Assembly: GCA_021828605.1 (NCBI GenBank)
Contig: JAJZEG010000178.1
Coordinates: 1 to 13,900, forward strand
Length of the DNA stretch: 13,900 nucleotides
DNA from: Pseudomonadota bacterium
Lineage (GTDB): Bacteria; Pseudomonadota; Alphaproteobacteria; Acetobacterales; Acetobacteraceae
Direction: 5' to 3'
The notes beneath the pieces are model-generated. The model saw only the letters and a program-made list of their open reading frames with translations. It searched no databases and was not told the DNA's origin. The translations under genes were made by a program, and so were the position numbers. Shown in pieces: positions 6,824 to 13,747 of this stretch (positions are counted from its first letter, which is position 1; every line of letters starts with the position of its first letter).

Positions 6824-9106
6824 AATCCGAACCGGGATCGATTTCGACGCCGGCACTTTGCTGCGTTCGGCATAGTGCCATAGCGGGATCAGGGCATTGG
6901 CTTCGGGGTAATAGGTGCCGACGCAGCCGGTTGGAATATCATAGCCGGTCACCCGGAACCCACTCATCTGACGATGAACGCCATCGTCGGTTGCGGTCGT
7001 GATACTAACCATAACCCCTTCATCAAGGTTGAACCGGGCCATATCATCGCGGTTCATCAGCACCACCATCCGGGTGCCTTTGACCCCGCGAAACCGGTCA
7101 TTATAGCCGTAAATGGTGGTGTTGAACTGATCATTGCTGCGCATGGTCATCATGGTTAGAACGTCGCGATCCTGTTCGCCGAGATCAGCATCTTCGTCGA
7201 CTGATTTGGGATCGATGAATTGCGCCCGCCCCGATTCGGTTTCCCAAACCCGGCGGCTGGCCGCGATGGTGCGCCGGAAGCCACCGGGCTGCCACATTCG
7301 CGATTCCATACCCTCAAAATCGGGATAGATCGCTCCGATTTCGGTGCGGACACGGGCGTAGTCGCCTACCCAGTCATCCCAATCGATGGAGCGATTTTCT
7401 GCAACGGTTGCTTTGGCGATGCCGGCGACGATGGCGGGTTCGGACAATAATAAAGGTCCGGCGGGCGGACGCTTGCCGTGGGAGCCATGGATGCAGGCCG
7501 TGCTATCCTCGATGGACACTGCCTGATCGCCACTCGCTTGGCGGTCAATCTCAATCCGCCCGATGCACGGCAAAATATAGGAAATCTCGCCATGCACCAA
7601 ATGGCTGCGATTCAATTTAGTGGCGATATTCACCGTCAACCGCAGTGAACTCCAGGCGGCTTCCATCGCCTCGCGTTCGGGCACCGCGCGCACGAAATTG
7701 CCGCCGAGCATGAGGAAAGCCTTGATCCGGCCTGCCAAAATGGCTTCGCACGCTTCGACCGTATTAAGGCCGGTATCGCGGGGCGGATTGAACTTATAGC
7801 GCTCGGCGAATTTATCGAGCGGCACTAACGCGGGCTTTTCGCTAATCCCAACGGTGCGCTGGCCCTGCACATTGGAGTGCCCGCGCACCGGGCAAATGCC
7901 CGCCCCCGGTTTGCCGATATTGCCGCGCAACAGCAGCAAATTCACGATCATTTGCACGGCTTCTACCCCGGCGCGATGCTGGGTGATGCCCATGCCATAC
8001 ACGGCGATGACGCGGTCGGATTTGGCATAAATCGCGGCGGTCGCCTCCATGGCGGCACGGTTCAAACCGGAGCGTGCCTCAAGCACCGGCCACGGCGTTT
8101 CGCGTGCATGATCGACAAATTTTTCAAATCCATATGTGTGCTGGCCGATAAAAGCATGATCCAGCACATCCGCTTTGCCAGCTTTGCGCGCCGCATCATC
8201 AAGCGCAATCAACGCCTTGCTCACCCCCAGGATGGCCGCGATGTCCCCGCCGAGCTTAACTTGGTGGTATTGTGAACTAATGGGCGTCGGCGCTTTGATC
8301 AACATGTCAAGCGGCGCTTGTGGATTACTGAAATGCAACAGGCCCGGCTCGCGGATCGGGTTGAAGGTAATAATCGGCACGCCGCGCTTGTGAGCGTCTT
8401 GCAGCGGATGCAGCGCGCGCGGTGAGTTGGAGCCCGGATTTTGACCAAAGAATAAAATGCAATCAGCGACATCCAGATCCTGGAGAACCGTGGTGCCAAC
8501 GGGAACTCCGATGCTCTCCTTCAAGCCGACCGACGTGCTTTCATGGCACATATTTGAACTATCGGGCAGGTTATTGGTGCCATATAAACGGGCTGTTAGT
8601 GCCCACATGAAGGCCGTTTCGAGCGACGCCCGGCCCGATGCATACCAGACCGTAGAATTGGGTTCCATCGCGCGTAGCTCATGGCCGATTTCAGCGAAAG
8701 CGGACTGCCAGGATACCGGCTGATAGGTGTCGGTCATCGGGTCCCAGCGCATCGGCTCAGTCAGACGACCTTGTTGCTCAAGGTCGTAATCGGCCCAGTT
8801 TCGCAAAGCGGTCACGGTGTGCTTGGCAAAGAAGGCCGGGGTTGCCCGACGATTGGTGGTTTCCCAAGCCGTGGCTTTGGCGCCATTTTCACAATATTCG
8901 AACGGACGAGGCCGCATCGGCTTTGGCCATGCGCAACTGACGCAGGCAAAACCATCAGGCTTGTTCTGTGCCATTAATATCCGGGGACCATCAAGTGGCC
9001 TCCCTTCACGAAGCAAAATATTGGCAAGCGAACCAACCGAGCCCCAGCCACCGGCAGGCGCATTATATTGAGTGATTTTGGTTCGACGATCAATAATCCG
9101 GCGCAT
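6812..9106 (-). CDS. FdhF/YdeP-family molybdopterin oxidoreductase
   Basis: Large molybdopterin-dependent oxidoreductase of 764 residues, the size of E. coli YdeP. It has no Tat or Sec signal, so it is probably cytoplasmic. The N-terminus carries Cys55-x2-Cys58 in FACVSCAWP and Cys72 in FEYCENGAKA. Only three of the four cysteines of a classic 4Fe-4S site are evident. Cys187 in SSNMCHESTSVGLKESIG occupies the molybdenum-ligand position held by selenocysteine or Cys in formate dehydrogenase H. The C-terminal domain (about 640-764) is the molybdopterin-guanine-dinucleotide binding barrel. YdeP contributes to acid resistance in E. coli, but the substrate of this family is unknown to me, so formate should not be assumed. 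The start is fixed by AGGAGG five bases upstream of the ATG at 9106. No fdhD or other maturation gene is present. Confidence 0.9.
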   Translation of the reverse strand: MRRIIDRRTKITQYNAPAGGWGSVGSLANILLREGRPLDGPRILMAQNKPDGFACVSCAWPKPMRPRPFEYCENGAKATAWETTNRRATPAFFAKHTVTALRNWADYDLEQQGRLTEPMRWDPMTDTYQPVSWQSAFAEIGHELRAMEPNSTVWYASGRASLETAFMWALTARLYGTNNLPDSSNMCHESTSVGLKESIGVPVGTTVLQDLDVADCILFFGQNPGSNSPRALHPLQDAHKRGVPIITFNPIREPGLLHFSNPQAPLDMLIKAPTPISSQYHQVKLGGDIAAILGVSKALIALDDAARKAGKADVLDHAFIGQHTYGFEKFVDHARETPWPVLEARSGLNRAAMEATAAIYAKSDRVIAVYGMGITQHRAGVEAVQMIVNLLLLRGNIGKPGAGICPVRGHSNVQGQRTVGISEKPALVPLDKFAERYKFNPPRDTGLNTVEACEAILAGRIKAFLMLGGNFVRAVPEREAMEAAWSSLRLTVNIATKLNRSHLVHGEISYILPCIGRIEIDRQASGDQAVSIEDSTACIHGSHGKRPPAGPLLLSEPAIVAGIAKATVAENRSIDWDDWVGDYARVRTEIGAIYPDFEGMESRMWQPGGFRRTIAASRRVWETESGRAQFIDPKSVDEDADLGEQDRDVLTMMTMRSNDQFNTTIYGYNDRFRGVKGTRMVVLMNRDDMARFNLDEGVMVSITTATDDGVHRQMSGFRVTGYDIPTGCVGTYYPEANALIPLWHYAERSKVPASKSIPVRILPA

Positions 9107-9111
9107 GGTAG

Positions 9112-9117
9112 CCTCCT
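9112..9117 (-). promoter_or_regulatory. Ribosome binding site of the YdeP-type gene
   Basis: AGGAGG on the minus strand, five bases before the ATG at 9106. It supports the chosen start. Confidence 0.8.
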
Positions 9118-9132
9118 AAGCAGGCACATTTA

Positions 9133-9170
9133 TTGGATATGCTGCCTAATAGATAAGGCTGACGATCCAA
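9133..9170. promoter_or_regulatory. Spaced dyad, candidate operator upstream of the YdeP-type gene
   Basis: TTGGAT (9133-9138) and ATCCAA (9165-9170) flank GCCT (9144-9147) and AGGC (9156-9159), with five bases between outer and inner arms on both sides. The whole is exactly symmetric about 9151.5. It begins 27 bases upstream of the oxidoreductase start. Equal spacing of two arm pairs suggests a dimeric or tetrameric DNA-binding protein site, or an imperfect stem in the leader RNA. No regulator gene is in the window. Confidence 0.45.
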
Positions 9171-9330
9171 ATTTTCTCGTTCGTGACAATTGTTTCACCA
9201 CGAGGCCAAGTTTTGTTCCGCACCGATGAGCAACACTCAGTCGTGCCCGCGCGCCGCACTCGGTCTTTAAATTACCGCAATAAATCGTATCTTTGTTGAA
9301 ACGGTGCACAGATTTAACAATCTGCTGGTT

Positions 9331-10437
9331 ATGCCACCAGAACAACCGACCGTTGTCGCTATACCTGTTTGTAATGAGCAATTTCATCTCAAAGCTTGTA
9401 TTGACTCATTATTGGCACAGACAATCCGTGCCGATTCAATTGTTTTGCTGTTGAATAATTGCACGGATGGTAGCCGAAATATTTGCCGAGATGCTCTTCA
9501 ATTATGCACCACTCTGAAAATTATCGAGTGTAATTTATATCATGATCAAGCCTCGGCGGGTGAGGCGCGCCGCCGAGCGCTCGATTATGCACAGATTTTT
9601 GCCGCCGACGGGGTGGTGCTGACGACTGATGCGGATTCCACCGTGCCGATGACGTGGATTGCTGATAACCTCGCGGCGATTGGCAAAGGGGCCGATTGCG
9701 TTTGTGGCATGGCGGTGGTGGCGCCTTTGGGCTGGGGCGAAAACCAGAGACGGGTTGAATTCGAGCAAAAATGCGAAACAAGGCTGTTGAGTTTGCACGA
9801 TGAGATTGCTGCGATTGTCGATCCTGATGCGTCTGACCCATGGCCCCGCCACCAGCATAATTCGGGTGCGAGTCTTGCAATGCGGGCCGCGATGTTGCGC
9901 CGGGCAGGCGGGGCGCCGCGTATTGCCTCAGGTGAAGATCGTGCGCTTGTAGCCAAACTTGCTTTGTATGACGCCAAAATTCGGCACGCACCCGGTATTC
10001 AAGTTCAGGTTTCAGGCCGCTTGCAGGGGCGCGCCACGGGCGGCATGGCGGACACAATTAGCCGCCGATTACGGCGACAAGACCGGCTGACCGATGAAAT
10101 GTTGGAACCGACGGTGGACGCTTACCGCCGGGTATTGACCCGACTGCGGCTACGTGATTTGCGCAATGGCGCAACAACGCCCGGAACGGTTGCACGACTA
10201 TCGACCGATTTACTCATTCCCCCGGACCTGTTGGTGTCGGCGTTGCCCGAGACCCATTTTGGCACAGCGTGGCAAACTATTCAGCGCGCCAGCCCCATGC
10301 TTCGGCGGCGGCGAATTGCCTTCCTCGACCTCGCACGCGAAACCCGCCAGGCCTTGGCTTTACGCGATCATTTGCGCGCCACACTGGAACCGCATCAGCA
10401 CAAATCGGTTTGGGAAGATTTCCGCCATGCGCTGTGA
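9331..10437 (+). CDS. Family 2 glycosyltransferase (first gene of four-gene unit)
   Basis: A GT-A fold, family 2-type glycosyltransferase of 368 residues. The N-terminal nucleotide-binding strand is TVVAIPVCNE (residues 7-16). LLLNNCTDGS (39-48) follows, and the metal-binding DxD is Asp100-Ala-Asp102 in LTTDADSTVP. GEDRALVAKL further on fits the acceptor/catalytic (E)D motif. There is no transmembrane segment, so the enzyme is probably cytoplasmic or peripheral; the donor and acceptor are unknown. ATG at 9331 is preferred because homology begins within seven residues. GTG at 9304 is the upstream alternative, and neither has a clear Shine-Dalgarno. The first 250 bases are visibly more AT-rich than the rest of the window. 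The 3' end overlaps the next gene by 11 bases. Its role is inferred from context as transfer of a sugar that the following enzymes modify. Confidence 0.85.
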   Translation: MPPEQPTVVAIPVCNEQFHLKACIDSLLAQTIRADSIVLLLNNCTDGSRNICRDALQLCTTLKIIECNLYHDQASAGEARRRALDYAQIFAADGVVLTTDADSTVPMTWIADNLAAIGKGADCVCGMAVVAPLGWGENQRRVEFEQKCETRLLSLHDEIAAIVDPDASDPWPRHQHNSGASLAMRAAMLRRAGGAPRIASGEDRALVAKLALYDAKIRHAPGIQVQVSGRLQGRATGGMADTISRRLRRQDRLTDEMLEPTVDAYRRVLTRLRLRDLRNGATTPGTVARLSTDLLIPPDLLVSALPETHFGTAWQTIQRASPMLRRRRIAFLDLARETRQALALRDHLRATLEPHQHKSVWEDFRHAL

Positions 10438-11551
10438 GCATGAAACTCTGTTTGATCAGGTCAAACGCGTGTCGCCGTCGGTAAAACAAGAGGCGGCGGA
10501 CAATGATCAATCGGGCGTATTTCCAACCGAAAGCTTCGCTCTGCTGCGGCAAACGGGCGTGCTGCGCGCAACGTTACCGGTAAGCTTGGGTGGTTTTGGT
10601 TTGGGCGAAGGTGCTGACGGAGCCGAAGCTTTATTGAAATTGTTACAATTGCTCGGCGAAGCAAGCTTGCCTGTCGCTCGTTTATTTGAGGCCCATGTCA
10701 ACGCTTTGCAACTGATCTGCCGCTATGGGCGGGATGTGCTGATCAAGCGTTCGGCGCAGGATGCGGTGGAGGGTGCCTTATTCGCCCTCTGGGTCACCGA
10801 TCCCCCGGTGGATCGGTTGGCTTTGCACGCTGAAGTCGGCGGGTTTGAGTTGCGCGGCGGCAAGGCGTTTTGTTCCGGCGCAGGCTTCGCGACCCGCGCG
10901 CTGGTGACCGCGGCGACCGCCACCGGCAACCAAATGCTCGTGATTAACATTGAGCCTGGTGTCAGGGTATTTCCCAGTTCGATCAAACTGAGTGGTATGC
11001 GCGCAACAGCGACCGGCAGCATGGATTTGAGCGGTATTCAGATTGCGCCTGACGCGTTGTTAGGCATTGAAGGTGACTATTTGCGCGAGCCGGTGTTTTC
11101 TGCCGGCGCTTGGCGCAGCGCTGCCGCCGCATTCGGTGGACTGACCGCTCTGGTTGCCATTCATCGCGACGAAATTATCAAGCGTGGGCGGGCGGATGAT
11201 GCGCATCAGCAAGCCCGGTTCGGCGCGCTGCTTATTGCGTTTGAGACAGCGCGGCTTTGGATGGCCCAGGCGGCACTCCGCGGATGTGTGGAGGATGATG
11301 GTGAACAGGCCATCGTCGCTTATGTTAATTTAGCCCGGCTCGCGGTCGAAGCGGCCTGCCTGGACGCGATGCGCCTAACGCAACGCGGCCTTGGGCTCGG
11401 TGCCTTCATCGTCGGTCATCCCGCCGAACGGATTTGCCGCGACCTCGCGACCTATTTGCGCCAGCCTGCCCCGGACGAGGCCCTGGCGAAGGCCGCGATT
11501 CATTATTTTCATGCACTACTTCCCGGAGCCACCGCGGGGGACGCGCAGTGA
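10427..11551 (+). CDS. Acyl-CoA-dehydrogenase-fold flavoprotein lacking the usual catalytic Glu motif
   Basis: Protein of 374 residues with the acyl-CoA dehydrogenase fold. It has an N-terminal helical part with LPVSLGGFGLGEG, a middle beta-barrel part resembling FAD-binding segments (FALWVTDPP, then GFELRGGKAFCSGAGFATRALV), and a C-terminal helical part ending HPAERICRDLATYLRQPAPDE. In common acyl-CoA dehydrogenases the last segment reads ERxxRDxRxxxIYEGT, and its Glu is the catalytic base. Here Pro347 falls at that position and no EGT is seen. It may instead be a flavin monooxygenase-like or amine/amino-sugar-oxidising relative, or act on a carrier-bound substrate. Start ATG at 10427 has GGAAG upstream and overlaps the glycosyltransferase by 11 bases. 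The frame open from 10154 is shadow. The stop overlaps the next start as GTGA. The fold call is strong; the reaction is unknown. Confidence 0.85.
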   Translation: MRCEHETLFDQVKRVSPSVKQEAADNDQSGVFPTESFALLRQTGVLRATLPVSLGGFGLGEGADGAEALLKLLQLLGEASLPVARLFEAHVNALQLICRYGRDVLIKRSAQDAVEGALFALWVTDPPVDRLALHAEVGGFELRGGKAFCSGAGFATRALVTAATATGNQMLVINIEPGVRVFPSSIKLSGMRATATGSMDLSGIQIAPDALLGIEGDYLREPVFSAGAWRSAAAAFGGLTALVAIHRDEIIKRGRADDAHQQARFGALLIAFETARLWMAQAALRGCVEDDGEQAIVAYVNLARLAVEAACLDAMRLTQRGLGLGAFIVGHPAERICRDLATYLRQPAPDEALAKAAIHYFHALLPGATAGDAQ

Positions 11552-12279
11552 GATCGATTGCCGATACGCTCGCGATTTTTCGGTCGCTTCCCTTGGCAAC
11601 ATTTCAAACCGTACTAACCGGGCAGCGCGTGTTAGTTTTGGCGCCTCATCCTGATGATGAAAGTCTTGGTTGCGGTGGTTTGATCGCGGCTGCCTGTGAA
11701 CAAGGTGTGGCGCCAGTCGTCGTGGTGCTGACTGACGGGGCGGCGTCACACCCTGGATCCCTGCAATTTCCACCCGCGCGGTTGCGTATGGTTCGCGCGG
11801 CAGAGACCGAGCAAGCGATGAGAGAACTTGGATTGCCGCCGGAACATTTGGTGTTTCTCCGCCATCCCGATACCAAATTGCCCCGTTCAGGAATCGCGTT
11901 TGAAGCGGTGTGTGATCAGGTTCACCGGATCGCAGTGGCGTCTGATTGTGGCGTGCTGCTGGCACCCTGGCACGGTGATTTGCATTGTGATCATCGGGCT
12001 GCCGCCCGGATCGGTGCAGCCGTGGCTGAACGCCTCGCACTGCGCGCTTTGTCCTACCCGGTATGGGGCTGGCTTCGTGACAATACTGAGTTAGTTAGTG
12101 AAAATCGCACTGGCGGCTTTCGCCTCGACATCTCGGCGCAGCTGCCTGCCAAGCGACGCGCGATCGCGGCGCATCAATCGCAATATGGCGATTTAATCAC
12201 CGACTCACCGAGCGGTTTCCGACTTCCGCGAGAATTGCTGGATATATTTGAAAAGCCATTTGAAGTGTTCATTGAATGA
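11548..12279 (+). CDS. PIG-L/LmbE-family deacetylase
   Basis: Zinc-dependent amidohydrolase-like protein of 243 residues. The family signature is APHPDDESLGCGG (residues 32-44), giving zinc ligands His34 and Asp37, with Asp36 the likely general base. The second motif is HGDLHCDH, with His149 as third ligand. Relatives remove N-acetyl groups from GlcNAc-linked substrates, for example GlcNAc-phosphatidylinositol, GlcNAc-inositol (MshB) and GlcNAc-malate (BshB). The substrate here is unknown. The start is GTG at 11548, inside the stop of the preceding gene (GTGA). An in-frame reading begins at 11434 but overlaps coding sequence and lacks homology. The stop overlaps the methyltransferase start as ATGA. 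I recall this deacetylase fused to a class I methyltransferase in other genomes, which fits the coupling. Confidence 0.9.
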   Translation: MRSIADTLAIFRSLPLATFQTVLTGQRVLVLAPHPDDESLGCGGLIAAACEQGVAPVVVVLTDGAASHPGSLQFPPARLRMVRAAETEQAMRELGLPPEHLVFLRHPDTKLPRSGIAFEAVCDQVHRIAVASDCGVLLAPWHGDLHCDHRAAARIGAAVAERLALRALSYPVWGWLRDNTELVSENRTGGFRLDISAQLPAKRRAIAAHQSQYGDLITDSPSGFRLPRELLDIFEKPFEVFIE

Positions 12280-12878
12280 CGCGTGCAATCATCCCGTCGC
12301 GCGATGCCGGGTATTTTGCGACTCTCTATGCTGCCAATCCCGATCCGTGGAACTTTAGTGCCAGTGCGTACGAGCATCGCCGTTATCAAGCGACCATGGC
12401 GGCACTTGAGGACATTGTGGTTGGTAACGCGTTTGAAATCGGTTGCTCCATCGGGATACTCACCGGTATTCTGGCGCCGCGCTGCACCAGCCTATTCGCA
12501 GTCGATATTGTCGAGAGCGCACTCGCCGCCGCAAAATTGCACTGTGCAGGCATGCCGCACGTCACCTTCGCTAACCGGCATGTCCCCGAACAATGGCCCG
12601 TTGGGCAAAAATTCGATCTGATCTTGATTTCTGAAGTGCTCTATTTCCTTACGCCGACCGATATTGCCCGCGTCGCGGCGCAGGTCGTCACCAGCCTATC
12701 GCCAAACGGCACGGTGCTGCTGGTCAATTATACCGAGCCGGTCGATGAGCCGAGCAATGGCGATCAGGCGGCCGATATTTTTATCGCAGCCTCGCACGCG
12801 GCGCTCCGTGTGAGTTTGCAACAACGCCACCCGAAATTTAGGATTGATCGGTTACAGCAGTATTCTAACAGTAAATGA
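12276..12878 (+). CDS. NodS-like class I SAM-dependent methyltransferase
   Basis: Methyltransferase of 200 residues. The N-terminus reads DPWNFSASAYEHRRY (residues 23-37), a hallmark of the NodS-like group. Motif I is FEIGCSIG (53-60), followed by the acidic end of strand two in LFAVDIVE. LISEVLYFL is the motif IV region, and a motif VI-like NGTVLLVNY follows. NodS of rhizobia N-methylates the glucosamine end of deacetylated Nod factor, so an amino-sugar acceptor is plausible, but the sequence does not prove it. Start ATG overlaps the deacetylase stop (ATGA). It is the last gene of the unit; two hairpins lie downstream before the next gene. Confidence is high for the fold and moderate for the NodS-like assignment. 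Confidence 0.9.
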   Translation: MTRAIIPSRDAGYFATLYAANPDPWNFSASAYEHRRYQATMAALEDIVVGNAFEIGCSIGILTGILAPRCTSLFAVDIVESALAAAKLHCAGMPHVTFANRHVPEQWPVGQKFDLILISEVLYFLTPTDIARVAAQVVTSLSPNGTVLLVNYTEPVDEPSNGDQAADIFIAASHAALRVSLQQRHPKFRIDRLQQYSNSK

Positions 12879-12910
12879 GGCTAAACGCTAACAAAAATTT
12901 TGCCGCGCTC

Positions 12911-12956
12911 ATTAGAGCGCATTCCGTTCGCTTCGGCTCACGGATAGCGCTCTAAT
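12911..12956. repeat. Long hairpin capped by a UUCG tetraloop, REP-like palindrome
   Basis: Arms 12911-12927 and 12940-12956 pair over 17 positions with only an AT/TA mismatch after the outer ten perfect pairs (ATTAGAGCGC with GCGCTCTAAT). The inner part continues with GC-TTCG-GC (12930-12937), a classic stable cUUCGg tetraloop, across a TC/TC internal loop. No long U-tract follows. A third copy of one arm, GCGCTC at 12905-12910, can alternatively pair with GAGCGC at 12915-12920. It lies 33 bases after the methyltransferase stop. It may act as transcript end protection or terminator, or be a dispersed palindromic repeat. Confidence 0.75.
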
Positions 12957-12968
12957 TTATTATTTGGC

Positions 12969-13023
12969 GGGCAACTTTATCGGATCAATGATTCCATTTG
13001 ATCGAATGTTGCCCAAGCTTTTT
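12969..13023 (+). terminator. Imperfect hairpin followed by short T run, candidate terminator of the four-gene unit
   Basis: GGGCAAC (12969-12975) pairs with GTTGCCC (13008-13014), and inside it GATCAATG pairs with CATTTGATC with one bulged T. On the plus strand AAGCTTTTT follows at once, a short T-tract. This would stop read-through from the rightward unit into the convergent secreted-protein gene. The minus strand lacks a T-tract after the stem. Confidence 0.45.
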
Positions 13024-13050
13024 GGCTTCTGAGCGCCGCGGAGGGAGTCG

Positions 13051-13563
13051 TTATTGAGCGTGCAGCGCCAGTGCGTTCGTGGATTTTAGCCCGATCCGGT
13101 TGGCGAGGCTTGGATTGGTGCGCGCAAGCGCGATCACATGATCATATTCCTGCACCGATAGGCCGTGCTGCGCGATAATCCGGTTGCGCGCCATTTTGGT
13201 TTTGGCATTCACCACGCTCTTGCCGGTGGCGGCAACTTTGGTCCGCTCGCGTGCTTGCAAGGCCGCTAACGCCATCGTGGTTGCGCGTGCCTTGGTCACG
13301 GCTGTGCTCGATAATTGCATCGGCAAGGCCCGCGCGGCGCCGAGCGTCTGGTGGGAAGTCGATTGAACCGCGCCGAGTGTGCCGCCAAGCACGCCGCCAA
13401 GGCCGGTATGGCTCGTCGCCCCGGCACCCGCCGACGCGTTTGCGCCATTGCCAGTATTGACGTTCGCTCCGGCCTGCGCGCCCACGCTCGATTGCGCGCC
13501 AGCATACCCGATGCTGAGGGCTGATACGATCAACGAGGCGGTGAGGATTGTTTTGATGGTCAT
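13051..13563 (-). CDS. Small secreted Ala/Gly-rich protein of unknown function
   Basis: A 170-residue protein that I cannot name. Residues 1-23 form a Sec signal peptide (MTIKTILTASLIVSALSIGY then AGA), with probable signal-peptidase I cleavage before Gln24. Residues 27-67 are a low-complexity Ala, Gly, Asn and Thr segment ending in a Gly-Leu run. The C-terminal third is basic and ends RIIAQHGLSVQEYDHVIALARTNPSLANRI. That part resembles the GLSVxEYxxI...PxLxxRI end of DUF4168-type periplasmic proteins; this is a pattern memory, not a search result. There are no cysteines. Start ATG at 13563 is supported by AGGAG nine bases upstream and by the signal peptide. An in-frame reading from 13674 would bury the signal. 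It converges on the four-gene unit. Confidence 0.8.
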   Translation of the reverse strand: MTIKTILTASLIVSALSIGYAGAQSSVGAQAGANVNTGNGANASAGAGATSHTGLGGVLGGTLGAVQSTSHQTLGAARALPMQLSSTAVTKARATTMALAALQARERTKVAATGKSVVNAKTKMARNRIIAQHGLSVQEYDHVIALARTNPSLANRIGLKSTNALALHAQ

Positions 13564-13572
13564 AACCGAATG

Positions 13573-13577
13573 CTCCT
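13573..13577 (-). promoter_or_regulatory. Ribosome binding site of the secreted protein
   Basis: AGGAG on the minus strand, nine bases before the ATG at 13563. It supports starting at the signal peptide. Confidence 0.65.
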
Positions 13578-13747
13578 GTCTGATGGTCGCGCGCCAAGTT
13601 GATGAGCACGCAACGCTCAAACAGCCGGACAAATATGGTGGCAGTGGGGCAATAATCCGACATCTTTGGTGCATGCCGTTCGCGCATAGCGTTCGCTGTT
13701 GCTAGGTCACGAAAACGCTTAGAGTGCGAGGCTGAGCAACGCCTGTC

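Larger units (their letters stand above)
9107..9330. promoter_or_regulatory. Divergent intergenic region between the YdeP-type gene and the glycosyltransferase unit
   Basis: This 224-base stretch must hold the promoters of both divergent units. It contains the dyad at 9133-9170 and an AT-rich tract at about 9266-9300. Just before the favoured glycosyltransferase ATG there is a 6-bp inverted repeat, CAGATT-TAAC-AATCTG (9309-9324). I could not pick convincing -35/-10 pairs. An 85-residue minus-strand reading across 9130-9387 crosses into the glycosyltransferase and has no recognisable features. Confidence 0.5.

Noticed and set aside
9130..9387. 85-residue minus-strand reading across the divergent intergenic region
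   Set aside because: It overlaps the start of the glycosyltransferase, has no recognisable motif and covers the likely regulatory dyad.
10154..10426. Upstream extension of the dehydrogenase-fold protein by 91 codons
   Set aside because: It lies inside the glycosyltransferase gene in another frame, and family homology starts after the ATG at 10427.
9331..12878. Reading the unit as true Nod-factor genes or as mycothiol/bacillithiol genes
   Set aside because: The transferase is not an evident NodC-like membrane chitin synthase, the deacetylase is PIG-L rather than the NodB polysaccharide deacetylase family, and no cysteine-ligase partner of mycothiol or bacillithiol synthesis is present.
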